NCBI GenBank assembly: GCA_011056555.1
Contig: DSEQ01000037.1
Coordinates: forward strand, 62,001-126,000
Source of the DNA: Candidatus Zixiibacteriota bacterium
GTDB taxonomy: Bacteria > Zixibacteria > MSB-5A5 > JAABVY01
Reading direction: 5' to 3'
Length of the DNA: 64,000 nucleotides
A model generated the notes under the pieces. The model did no database searches and had not been told where the DNA came from. It worked only from the letters and a program-made list of their open reading frames with translations. Both the position numbers and the translations under genes were made by a program. Of this stretch, positions 1 to 8,159 are shown one piece after another. The first letter of the stretch is position 1. Each line of letters starts with the position of its first letter.

Positions 1-1243
1 TCATGCCATTTACAAACATATTGCCGGTCTCCACCCTGCGCGCAACTTCAATGGCTTTCTCGACATCCTGCGACCATACCGCGCCGCCCAGGCCCAGATC
101 GGAATCGTTGGCAACCGTAATCGCCTCCTCGGCATCCTTGACCGGAATTATCGCCGATACCGGGCCGAATGTCTCCTCATCCACAACTTTCATTCCCCTC
201 TTACAGTTTGTCAGGATGGTGGGGGGATAAAAAGCGCCCTCACTATCCATCGGTTCCCCGCCGGTCAAAACCTTGGCGCCTTTCTCAACCGACTGCATGA
301 CCTGCTCATGGAGCTCATCCAGCAGATCCTGGCGGGCCATCGGACCGGCCTGAGTGTCCTCGTCCAGAGGATCGCCCACCTTCAGATTCTTCATGATATT
401 GGTCTGGGCTTCCTCAAATTCCTTGAGCTTGGATTTGACCACAATAAAACGCTTGGCGGCAATACAGCTCTGGCCGTTATTGATCATGCGGGCTTTGACC
501 GCAGTTTGCACGCATGCGGGCATATCCGCATCCTCAAGCACGATATAAGGATCCGATCCTCCCAGCTCCAGCACCGTTTTCTTCAAAACACTTCCCGAAA
601 CGGCAGCTACCTTCATGCCCGCTGGTTCCGAGCCTGTCAGCGTTACCGCTTTAACCCGTTCGTCTTTTATCACGGCTTCAACTTTGCTTGAGCCTATAAG
701 CAAAGTTCTAAAGGCGTTCTCAGGAAATCCCGCCTCCTGAAAAACCTCTTCGATTTTCAAGGCTGACCCGGGGACATTGGAAGCATGCTTCAATACACCG
801 GTATTGCCGGCCATCAAAGCCGGGGCTGCAAACCTGAAGACCTGCCAGAAGGGGAAATTCCAGGGCATAATCGCCAGCACCGTACCCAACGGCTGAAAGG
901 CGACAAAACTCCTGCTGGCGTCGGTCTCGATTTCCATATCGGCCAGAAATTTTTCGGCATTTTCAGCATAGTACTCGCAGACCCAGGCGCATTTTTCAAC
1001 CTCCGCCCTGGCTTCGGCAACAGGCTTACCCATCTCCATAGCCATCGTGCGGGCATAGTCATCTTTATTCTTCTTCAAAATCTCGGCCGCTTTGTTCATG
1101 AGTTTGCTTCTGTGAGCAAAATCAGTGTTGCGCCAGCTCTTGAATTCATTATCAACTTTTTTCAATATATCCTTGACTGCGCTCTCATCATGCTCATCAT
1201 AATCCTTTATAAGTTCGTTTGTGGCAGGATTAATCGCTTTCAT
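1..1243 (-). CDS. Aldehyde dehydrogenase, succinate-semialdehyde dehydrogenase-like (3' end cut by window)
   Basis: NAD(P)-dependent oxidation of an aldehyde to the acid; succinate semialdehyde is the likely substrate (Sad/YneI-GabD type) but the sequence cannot fix it. About 414 residues are visible before the window edge and the C-terminus is missing. Family motifs: PWNFPFWQV near residue 125, TLTGSEPAG, the general base Glu226 in LELGGSDP, and the nucleophile Cys260 in NNGQSCIAAKRF; the 34-residue Glu-Cys spacing is normal for the superfamily. ATG 1243 follows a GAGGT ribosome site. It lies 27 nt behind the acetolactate synthase-like gene and is probably cotranscribed with it. Confidence 0.9.
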   Translation of the reverse strand, partial: MKAINPATNELIKDYDEHDESAVKDILKKVDNEFKSWRNTDFAHRSKLMNKAAEILKKNKDDYARTMAMEMGKPVAEARAEVEKCAWVCEYYAENAEKFLADMEIETDASRSFVAFQPLGTVLAIMPWNFPFWQVFRFAAPALMAGNTGVLKHASNVPGSALKIEEVFQEAGFPENAFRTLLIGSSKVEAVIKDERVKAVTLTGSEPAGMKVAAVSGSVLKKTVLELGGSDPYIVLEDADMPACVQTAVKARMINNGQSCIAAKRFIVVKSKLKEFEEAQTNIMKNLKVGDPLDEDTQAGPMARQDLLDELHEQVMQSVEKGAKVLTGGEPMDSEGAFYPPTILTNCKRGMKVVDEETFGPVSAIIPVKDAEEAITVANDSDLGLGGAVWSQDVEKAIEVARRVETGNMFVNGM

Positions 1244-1270
1244 ATTCTACCTCGCCTTTTTTGACTTCAG

Positions 1271-2908
1271 TCACTTTTTATTTTTCTGCAGTTTTTGGGT
1301 CAATTCATAATTTACTGAGGGATCTATTCCGATCTCGACCAGAGACAATTCATCTGATGTTATCGCTTCTTTTAAATTGTCATGAAGTTCCTCAAGATTC
1401 GAGGGAGAATAGCCCTTGATTCCAAAGCTTTCGGCATATTTTTTAAAATCCGGATTGGTCAATTGAGTGCCGTATTTCCTTCCGGTATGCGAAACCTGTT
1501 TCCACGAGATCAGGCCGTAATCATTGTCATTAAAAACAATGATAGCGTAATTGGCGCCGATTCTTTTGGCAGTTTCGATCTCCTGGGCGTTCATCAAAAA
1601 GCCGCCGTCACCCATCGCGGCAACGACCTTTTTATCCGGGTGGGCCAGTTTCGCGGCAATCCCGCCCGGCAGAGCGATACCCATGCTGGCCAGGCCGTTG
1701 GAAATAATGACCGAATTCGGTTCATGCACAGGGTAATTGCGCCCTATCCACATCTTATGAGCGCCGACATCTGAAATTAGTATATCTCCCGGGTCCATCA
1801 ATTCGCGTATGATATGCAATGTGCCGGGGATGGTGAAGCAATGATCGCCCTTAAGCTTGTATGAATTCAGATCATCCATAATCGCTTTGCGTATGGGGCG
1901 ATACCATTCAGTGTCGTAGTCGACCCCCTCCGCCTTAATTTTGATGTTCAATTCCCAGAAGACTGCCGAGATATCGCAGACTATTTCCAGTTCGGGATGA
2001 TAGAATTCATAAACTTCCGCAGGGGTGAAATCTATATGTACGATCTTGTTATCCTTATTTCCATTCCAGTGTTCCGGAGCATATTCGGCGATATCATACC
2101 CAACTGTGATAATCAGGTCGGCCTCGTCGATCGCTTTCATGGCATGGTCACGAGCCTGCAGCCCAACAGCATAAAGAGAATTTTCTTCAAAATCGGAAAC
2201 AGCACCCTTGCCCATAAAAGTGGAAACTACAGGAATACCGGTCAACTTCACAAACTCGCGCAGATGCTTGGAGGCCATCTTACGAATTGCGCCGTTTCCT
2301 GCCAGTATCAAGGGCTTTCTGGCAAACTTCAGCCGTTCCAGAATTTCATTCATAGCCTTGTAATCGGGGGCGGCCCGCCTGAGACGTACCGGCCTCATCG
2401 GCTCCAGATCGCAACTTAAGGCGGCCACATCCTCGGGAAGCTCGAAATGTGTGGCCCCCGGTTTCTCCATCTCAGCCAGCTTGAAAGCCTTGCGCACAAC
2501 CTCGGTTGTTATCCTGGGATTCTGAATTGAGGTATTCCATTTGGTGATCGGTTTGAACATATTCACGATATCCACATTCTGGTGACTTTCCTTGTGGACC
2601 CTGTCCGATGATCCCTGTCCGGTGATAGCTACCAGCGGGGATTTATCCAGATGAGCGTCGGCTATCCCGGTGATCAGATTTGTTGCGCCCGGTCCCAGTG
2701 TGGACAGGCAGACTCCGGCCTTTCCCGTCAGGCGGCCATAGACATCGGCCATAAATGATGCCCCCTGCTCCATGCGCGTGGGAATGAATTGTATGCTGGA
2801 ATTTTCAAGGGAGAAAAGAAGGTCTTCGTTTTCCTCGCCGGGAAGGCCGAAAACATATTTCACCCCCTCGGTCTCAAGGCATTTTACAATTAAATCAGAT
2901 ACTTTCAT
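1271..2908 (-). CDS. alsS: Acetolactate synthase, catabolic AlsS-like (ThDP enzyme)
   Basis: 545 residues with the three-domain layout of thiamine-diphosphate decarboxylases. The catalytic Glu47 sits in TRMEQGASF, and the ThDP/Mg motif GDGGFLMNAQ begins at residue 433 and ends in NDNDYGL. The central domain reads VGYDIAEYAPEHWN, which resembles Bacillus AlsS (GYDPIEYDPKFWN) and lacks the RFDDRVTG-type segment of FAD-containing anabolic IlvB. Expected reaction: two pyruvate to 2-acetolactate plus CO2, in the cytosol. No small subunit (ilvN), alsD or ilvC lies nearby. ATG 2908 follows AGGG. It is immediately upstream of the aldehyde dehydrogenase. A different 2-oxoacid substrate is possible. 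Confidence 0.8.
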   Translation of the reverse strand: MKVSDLIVKCLETEGVKYVFGLPGEENEDLLFSLENSSIQFIPTRMEQGASFMADVYGRLTGKAGVCLSTLGPGATNLITGIADAHLDKSPLVAITGQGSSDRVHKESHQNVDIVNMFKPITKWNTSIQNPRITTEVVRKAFKLAEMEKPGATHFELPEDVAALSCDLEPMRPVRLRRAAPDYKAMNEILERLKFARKPLILAGNGAIRKMASKHLREFVKLTGIPVVSTFMGKGAVSDFEENSLYAVGLQARDHAMKAIDEADLIITVGYDIAEYAPEHWNGNKDNKIVHIDFTPAEVYEFYHPELEIVCDISAVFWELNIKIKAEGVDYDTEWYRPIRKAIMDDLNSYKLKGDHCFTIPGTLHIIRELMDPGDILISDVGAHKMWIGRNYPVHEPNSVIISNGLASMGIALPGGIAAKLAHPDKKVVAAMGDGGFLMNAQEIETAKRIGANYAIIVFNDNDYGLISWKQVSHTGRKYGTQLTNPDFKKYAESFGIKGYSPSNLEELHDNLKEAITSDELSLVEIGIDPSVNYELTQKLQKNKK

Positions 2909-2944
2909 TTAGCCCTCGGTAATACCTTTTGGTTATTTCATTTG

Positions 2945-3388
2945 TTATCCGGGATATTTACCGGTAATGTAATCCCTCAGATAGCGGTTCTGGACTTTAA
3001 GGCTCCCGGCCATGCTCTTGACAATATCACCGATCGAAATCAAACCCACCAGCTTTTCGCCTTCCATGATCGGAAGATGGCGGAAGCGGTTTACGGTCAT
3101 GAATTGCTCGGCCGTCTCGATATCGTCATCAGGGATTCCGACAATTACGTTTCGGGTCATATAATCATCGACCTTTTTATGCAGAGCGTCCTCTCCGTCC
3201 TTATAGATTCTCCAGAGGATATCGCGCTCGGTTATTATTCCGGCAAGTTTGTCATTCTCATCCATCACCAGAAGAGCACCGATATGTTTTTTCATAATGA
3301 TTTCAAGGCCGTCTTTTACGGCAGTATCGGGTGTGACCTTGAAAATTTCACGCTTGCCCTGCTGTTCCAGGATATCCTTAATTTTCAT
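2945..3388 (-). CDS. Twin CBS-domain protein
   Basis: 147 residues made almost entirely of two CBS motifs (about 10-70 and 75-140). The halves share the pattern of a D-G/AEQ-F helix, a hydrophobic strand and G-[IL]-[IV]-[ST]-xxDI: GIITERDILW and GLISIGDIVK. Such Bateman modules bind adenine nucleotides and sense energy charge, and stand-alone versions act on unknown partners. ATG 3388 has a GGAGG site 6 nt upstream. It is 36 nt upstream of the acetolactate synthase start, same strand, so probably one transcript. Confidence 0.85.
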   Translation of the reverse strand: MKIKDILEQQGKREIFKVTPDTAVKDGLEIIMKKHIGALLVMDENDKLAGIITERDILWRIYKDGEDALHKKVDDYMTRNVIVGIPDDDIETAEQFMTVNRFRHLPIMEGEKLVGLISIGDIVKSMAGSLKVQNRYLRDYITGKYPG

Positions 3389-3543
3389 ATATCCTCCACC
3401 TTTTTTAGGACTACTTGATTTAAGATATTGCTCTCAATAAATATGAATTAAATGCAGAAAGCCAAGAGCTTTATGCAATTAGCGATATATACTGCTTATC
3501 TTATCTAATTAATTACAACATATATTTGAGACGAAAGTTTTGG

Positions 3544-4152
3544 CTATTTTGGAATAGCCGAGCGGGCCGCCTTCCTGCCAATTTCACGTGCTTTCTGAAG
3601 CAGCTCTTGATTATCTTTGACAGCGCCTTTTGTATATTCACCATGGGCATAGATAATCTGATCAAACAGTCTGACCCCGGTCCAGATAAAGAAACCCTTT
3701 ACTACAGCCAAGGCATGTTCAAATTTTTCCCGTTCTCCTCCAACCAGGACTATTATGCCGAGACGAGGCTTAAGATTCAAATCGGCAAATCTAAAATCGC
3801 CGGTTTCATAGCCTGTCAGGGGCTTGAAGCAGTTGCAGCGGTCAACCATCAGCTTGGTCTGGGCGCTGACAGTGTCGAAATAGACCGGCGAGGATACAAC
3901 GGCTATATCGCAATCAGCGAATTTATGCAGATGTGGAAAGAGATCATCCTCAAAAAAACAGAGCTTCCCTCCCGGCGATTCACCGCACGACTGGCAGGGA
4001 AGTATATCCAGATCATTCAGGTGGATATGCTCAGATTCAAATCCTTCCTCGGCAGCCCCGCTTAAGATTTCACGAGTGATCAAATCGGTGCTGCTTTCTT
4101 TGACAGGAGAGCCGTTGAAGGCCAGGATTGTTTTAGTTGGTAAGCTCTTCAT
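3544..4152 (-). CDS. Flavodoxin-fold NAD(P)H-dependent oxidoreductase / iron-sulfur flavoprotein-like
   Basis: 202 residues of the FMN_red superfamily. The phosphate-binding loop AFNGSPVKESSTD follows the first strand, then a Cys cluster CQSCGESPGGKLC (C-x2-C-x7-C), then SSPVYFDTVSAQTKLMVDRC, the segment typical of iron-sulfur flavoproteins and related quinone/FMN reductases. The cluster lacks one Cys of the classic four-Cys pattern, so a 4Fe-4S cluster is not assured. I chose ATG 4152 because it directly precedes the first strand; the longer reading to 4248 is the out-of-frame tail of the ABC-F gene. The start overlaps the ABC-F stop by 20 nt, suggesting coupling. Confidence 0.8.
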   Translation of the reverse strand: MKSLPTKTILAFNGSPVKESSTDLITREILSGAAEEGFESEHIHLNDLDILPCQSCGESPGGKLCFFEDDLFPHLHKFADCDIAVVSSPVYFDTVSAQTKLMVDRCNCFKPLTGYETGDFRFADLNLKPRLGIIVLVGGEREKFEHALAVVKGFFIWTGVRLFDQIIYAHGEYTKGAVKDNQELLQKAREIGRKAARSAIPK

Positions 4153-6007
4153 ATTCCTCATACAGCTTTTCCAATATTTTTTCCAGCTCAGATTTTTCTT
4201 TTTCCAGTGAAGCCAGTTTTTCCCAATCGGATGACAGCTCCGGGTCAATTAGCATTTCTGCGATTTCTTCGATTTTGGCCTCGGTCAGAGCAATCTGCAT
4301 TTCTGCCCGCTCGATTCGCTTCTGATGTCGGCGCTGATCCTTGAGTTTTTCCCAGGCCGCCTTGGTATCGGAGCTGTCCTTTTTGGGTGACCTTGTCATA
4401 GATTCCTGCTCCTGCTCCATTCTCTTTTCCCAATAATGGGAGAAGTTGCCGGGATATTCCTTTATATCCCGGTTTTCCACGGCCAGAATCTTCCTGACCG
4501 TGTTATCCAAAAAGTATCTGTCATGGGATATAATAAGCACTGTTCCGGAAAATTCACTTAAGGCTCTTTCGAGCATTTTGACCGAGGGTATATCAAGATG
4601 GTTGGTGGGCTCATCCAGGATCAAAAAATTGGCCGGGTTGACAAATATCTTGGCCAGCGATAATCGACTCTTCTCTCCGCCGGAGAGGGATTTTACCGGG
4701 CGAAAGATATCCTCTCCCGTAAATAGAAATCTGCCCAGATATGAGCGCAGTTCCTCTGCCAGGGCCTGAGGCTTTTCTTCCCAGATAACATCGATAACAT
4801 CCGCATCCATATCCAGACCCACCAGCTCCTGATCGTAGTAAGTGTATTCAACATTATTACCGATGTTGATTTGGCCTGAATCCGGTTCGCTCTGACCGGT
4901 TATCATTCTAATCAAGGTCGTCTTGCCGGAACCATTCGGTCCGATCAGGCCGATCTTTTCGCCCCGCTCGATTTTGAAACTGATATCATCGAACAACTGC
5001 TTATGGTCAAATGATTTTGAAAGTCCATTCACTTCAAGGATTCGCTGCCAGCTTCTGCCCGAGGACCGGATATCCAGTTTCATCTGCTTATTATCTTCAT
5101 GCGGTTTCTCCAATGGCTCCATTTTCTGCAGCTTTTTGCGCCGCGACTGGGCCTGTTTGGTTTTCTGCCCCGCTATATTTTTCTGGATAAAATCCTTGAT
5201 TCTCTCTATCTCCTCGGCCTGATGTTCGTAGGCCTTTTGCGCCAGGCGCAGGCGTTCGGCCGACTCTTTTTCATAGAAATCATAATTGCCATGATAAATT
5301 TCAAGGCCGCGCGAGGTTAGCTCGGCTGTTTTCCGGGCCACACGATTCATGAAATAGCGGTCATGGGAGACGATTATGACACTTCCTTTGAAGGCCGAAA
5401 GATATTCCTCCAGCCATTGTGTGGATTCGATATCGAGATAATTTGTAGGCTCGTCCAGGAGCAGTAGATCCGGCTCCTCGAGGAGAATCTTTGCCAGGAA
5501 TATTCTGTTCTTTTCACCTCCCGAGAATTTTTTGATCTCTTTTAACCAGACCTCTTCCGGAAATCCGAGCCCGTGCAGGACTATTTTGATTTTTTCCTCA
5601 TAATCAAAACCGCCCTTTATTTCGAATTCCTCCTGCAATTTACCGTATTTCTCCAGGGCTCCCTTATTAGATGCATCTTCGGCAATGGTATCCTCGAGTT
5701 CCCTGATTTCATCTTTAATTGCCAGGAGATTGCGGAAAGCGTCCAGGAGCTCCAGCCATAAAGTCTTGCCGCTCACAATTTCGGCCTCCTGGGGCATGTA
5801 GCCGATTTTCTGGTTTTTGGCCCGCAGGACCTGACCCTCATCGGGAGTAATCTCGCCCTTAATTATGCGAAACAAAGTGGTTTTCCCGACCCCGTTGCGT
5901 CCCACCAGGGCATATTTCTCGCCGCAGTTGATCTGCCAGGAAAGCCCTGAAAAAATCTGGCGATTGGGATAAGACTTATAAATATTTTCCAGATATACCT
6001 GACGCAT
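4133..6007 (-). CDS. ABC-F family ATPase, ribosome-associated type
   Basis: 624 residues with two nucleotide-binding domains and no membrane segment. NBD1: Walker A GRNGVGKTT (about 36), signature FSGGEKNR, Walker B with LLLLDEPTNYLD. NBD2: GPNGSGKTT, signature LSGGEKSR, LILDEPTNHLD. A charged linker between the NBDs and a long C-terminal coiled coil (last 80 residues, Glu/Lys rich) match the Uup/YheS-like branch. ABC-F proteins act at the ribosomal E site to rescue stalled elongation, or confer antibiotic protection; the branch cannot be fixed here. No clear Shine-Dalgarno precedes ATG 6007. Confidence 0.92.
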   Translation of the reverse strand: MRQVYLENIYKSYPNRQIFSGLSWQINCGEKYALVGRNGVGKTTLFRIIKGEITPDEGQVLRAKNQKIGYMPQEAEIVSGKTLWLELLDAFRNLLAIKDEIRELEDTIAEDASNKGALEKYGKLQEEFEIKGGFDYEEKIKIVLHGLGFPEEVWLKEIKKFSGGEKNRIFLAKILLEEPDLLLLDEPTNYLDIESTQWLEEYLSAFKGSVIIVSHDRYFMNRVARKTAELTSRGLEIYHGNYDFYEKESAERLRLAQKAYEHQAEEIERIKDFIQKNIAGQKTKQAQSRRKKLQKMEPLEKPHEDNKQMKLDIRSSGRSWQRILEVNGLSKSFDHKQLFDDISFKIERGEKIGLIGPNGSGKTTLIRMITGQSEPDSGQINIGNNVEYTYYDQELVGLDMDADVIDVIWEEKPQALAEELRSYLGRFLFTGEDIFRPVKSLSGGEKSRLSLAKIFVNPANFLILDEPTNHLDIPSVKMLERALSEFSGTVLIISHDRYFLDNTVRKILAVENRDIKEYPGNFSHYWEKRMEQEQESMTRSPKKDSSDTKAAWEKLKDQRRHQKRIERAEMQIALTEAKIEEIAEMLIDPELSSDWEKLASLEKEKSELEKILEKLYEEYEELTN

Positions 6008-6051
6008 GGGGAGAATTTAGTAAAGTCTCAGGATTTGTCAAAAGGAATCGA

Positions 6052-8151
6052 TCAGCTTGTTTCTACTGCAGGCTCGCGCGATGAGCGCGCCAGGAGCATC
6101 TCGACCGCCAGAAGGGCCAGGGCCAGGATAAAGAATATTTTGGAGAATTCTTTGCCCAGCCGGCTTTCCTGGATAATCCGGGCATGATCGGCATCAGTGG
6201 GAAGCTCGATTATTTCGAGATCCGGAGCCGCATCCTTCAAATCATCCACATCCAGAAAGACCCCGTTGGATTCGTCTAATGGAAAGTTGACCGCAAATCT
6301 TTCCGCTGGCTTTTCATCAACCATTATTGTCGAGATCCCGTTGGTCTGGATAGGGGGAATCGTGAGGCTCAGCTCGGCCCCGGAAAAATTATAGGCCGGA
6401 TAGATTTTGCTATCCGAGGGGGTCACTATCTCAACCGTTTTCTTCGGGTTAATGTTGAGAAGAGTCTTCGTTATCGGCTCGCCGGTAATAAAATTCTCGC
6501 GCAGACGGTTTATGTCGTAAGCCAGGTATTCAACCGCGCGGTTCAGGAAAGTTACAAAGAACGGATGGCTGATCAGATCGGAATCCTCGGCCGAGGGCGA
6601 ACTCATGACCGCCAGGATTTTGCCTCCGCCCCATTGAGCATCCATAATAGCCGGAGTGCCCGTCGAGAAAGAAGCCAGGACTTTGCCCTCAGATGGCGAC
6701 CGGGTCTGTACTATTTTGAAAAAATCTATCTCCGGAAGATAGTCTTCTTCTATTTCCGCGTATCGGCTGAAGATGGGATGGGTGAAATCAAGGGAACTCA
6801 GGCGATAGAATCCCTGACCCTCGATGACCTCGAGCTTGCCGGTAAGCGATGATCCGAAGGCCGGCTGAATGATTCTCTCATTCAATGCGTCCCTGTTATT
6901 ATCATCGGAGATAAAAGCCATCACCGAGCCGCCCGACTTAACATAATTCATCAGCTTTGACATATTTGCCTGCGAAAGGAATTTTGAGTTGCTCAAGATT
7001 ACACAGTCAAAATTATTCAGGTTGAGAGTGGGAAGGCTGGATATCGGCTCGGAACTCAGGTTAATCTGCGAGGGAGACTCAGGCAACGGCCTGAATGCCA
7101 TCCTGACAAAGAAATCATCAGCCTCATTCTCGTATAAACTGAGAGCGCTGATTTCGTAAGGGATATTTATGGTGAAATAAACCCGGTTGTCTTCGATCAG
7201 GTCATCATCCGTAATCTCGATGAATCCCTCGTGTTCCCCCGGATTTTCGAATGTGTGAGTGAACCTCACCTTTTCAGAACTTCTGGAAGAAAGAGACATA
7301 TCCGCCTGCGAAATCCTCTTCTTATCTATAAAGAGACTGATCAGAAGATCGTCAACCCTCCTCGGGCTTTCATTGATAATATCCGCAGATATATTCACCG
7401 GCCGCCCGGAATATATCAGAGAATTACCGAAATCGATGTTGGCGGCTTTGACATTCTCATAATCCTGTTTGACAATTCTGCTAACATAGACCTTTAAATT
7501 ATCGAATCGATCTGTTTCACTCAATGATAAGGCTTCCCAGGATGGTCCGGCCAGGTCGGAAAAGACATAAATCTCCTTAACCAGATTGCTGCTTCTCTGC
7601 ATCAAATCCAGAGCGGCTTCAAATGCCAGAGCCGGGTTCGTTGCGGTTCGGCCGGGCTCGAGGGCAGAGATGGTTTTTCGCACAAAGGTATGATTGGTGG
7701 TGAAGCCATTGGTCTCATTCACCGGACCTTTGCTGAATGCCACAACCGCGATCTCATCCTTGGCTTGAAAATCCTCGAGGATGGCGAGCGCCTGTGTTTT
7801 GGCCAGCTCAAAGAGCGAGCCTTCAGTGGTCTCGGTGGACATGGAGAGCGAGTTGTCAAGCATGATGATTACCGAGGCCTGCGCGGCGCTTCCCAATGCG
7901 GAAGAATACGACCCCTCTGTTGTGGGCCGTGCAAAGGCTATAACCAGGAGGAGGATTATAAGGGTTCGCAATATCAGAAGCAGTATCTGCTTGAGCTTCA
8001 GCCGGCGCATACGTGTTTTCTGCAGGGACTTCAGGTAGCGTATGGAGGAGAATTGTATGCGCTTAACTCTCTGCCGGTTGAAGAGGTGGATTAGAATCGG
8101 TATTATTGCCAGTGCGGAGAGAAGAAGTATGGTTGTATTCAGAAAGCCCAT
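6052..8151 (-). CDS. BatA-like membrane protein with von Willebrand factor A domain
   Basis: 699 residues. The N-terminus is the double-transmembrane module seen in BatA-type proteins (helices about 5-22 and 54-73, with FNRQRVKRIQFSSIRYL between). A VWA domain follows from about 93 with an intact MIDAS start, DNSLSMS (Asp99, Ser101, Ser103). A long beta-rich region and a GATase-like segment (DCVILSNSKFL, AVMSSPSAEDSD) come next, then a C-terminal helix at about 675-692. It is probably anchored in the inner membrane with the VWA outside the cytosol. It starts 8 nt after the TPR gene, with an AAAGGA site. The MoxR ATPase and other Bat partners are not in the window. Confidence 0.8.
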   Translation of the reverse strand: MGFLNTTILLLSALAIIPILIHLFNRQRVKRIQFSSIRYLKSLQKTRMRRLKLKQILLLILRTLIILLLVIAFARPTTEGSYSSALGSAAQASVIIMLDNSLSMSTETTEGSLFELAKTQALAILEDFQAKDEIAVVAFSKGPVNETNGFTTNHTFVRKTISALEPGRTATNPALAFEAALDLMQRSSNLVKEIYVFSDLAGPSWEALSLSETDRFDNLKVYVSRIVKQDYENVKAANIDFGNSLIYSGRPVNISADIINESPRRVDDLLISLFIDKKRISQADMSLSSRSSEKVRFTHTFENPGEHEGFIEITDDDLIEDNRVYFTINIPYEISALSLYENEADDFFVRMAFRPLPESPSQINLSSEPISSLPTLNLNNFDCVILSNSKFLSQANMSKLMNYVKSGGSVMAFISDDNNRDALNERIIQPAFGSSLTGKLEVIEGQGFYRLSSLDFTHPIFSRYAEIEEDYLPEIDFFKIVQTRSPSEGKVLASFSTGTPAIMDAQWGGGKILAVMSSPSAEDSDLISHPFFVTFLNRAVEYLAYDINRLRENFITGEPITKTLLNINPKKTVEIVTPSDSKIYPAYNFSGAELSLTIPPIQTNGISTIMVDEKPAERFAVNFPLDESNGVFLDVDDLKDAAPDLEIIELPTDADHARIIQESRLGKEFSKIFFILALALLAVEMLLARSSREPAVETS

Positions 8152-8159
8152 CTGATCCT

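Noticed and set aside
785-1264. 159-residue frame on the plus strand
   Set aside because: Lies opposite the aldehyde dehydrogenase, which has strong motifs; the antisense reading has none.
4152-4248. N-terminal extension of the flavoprotein to 4248
   Set aside because: The extra residues are the alternative frame of the ABC-F C-terminus and have no fold features.
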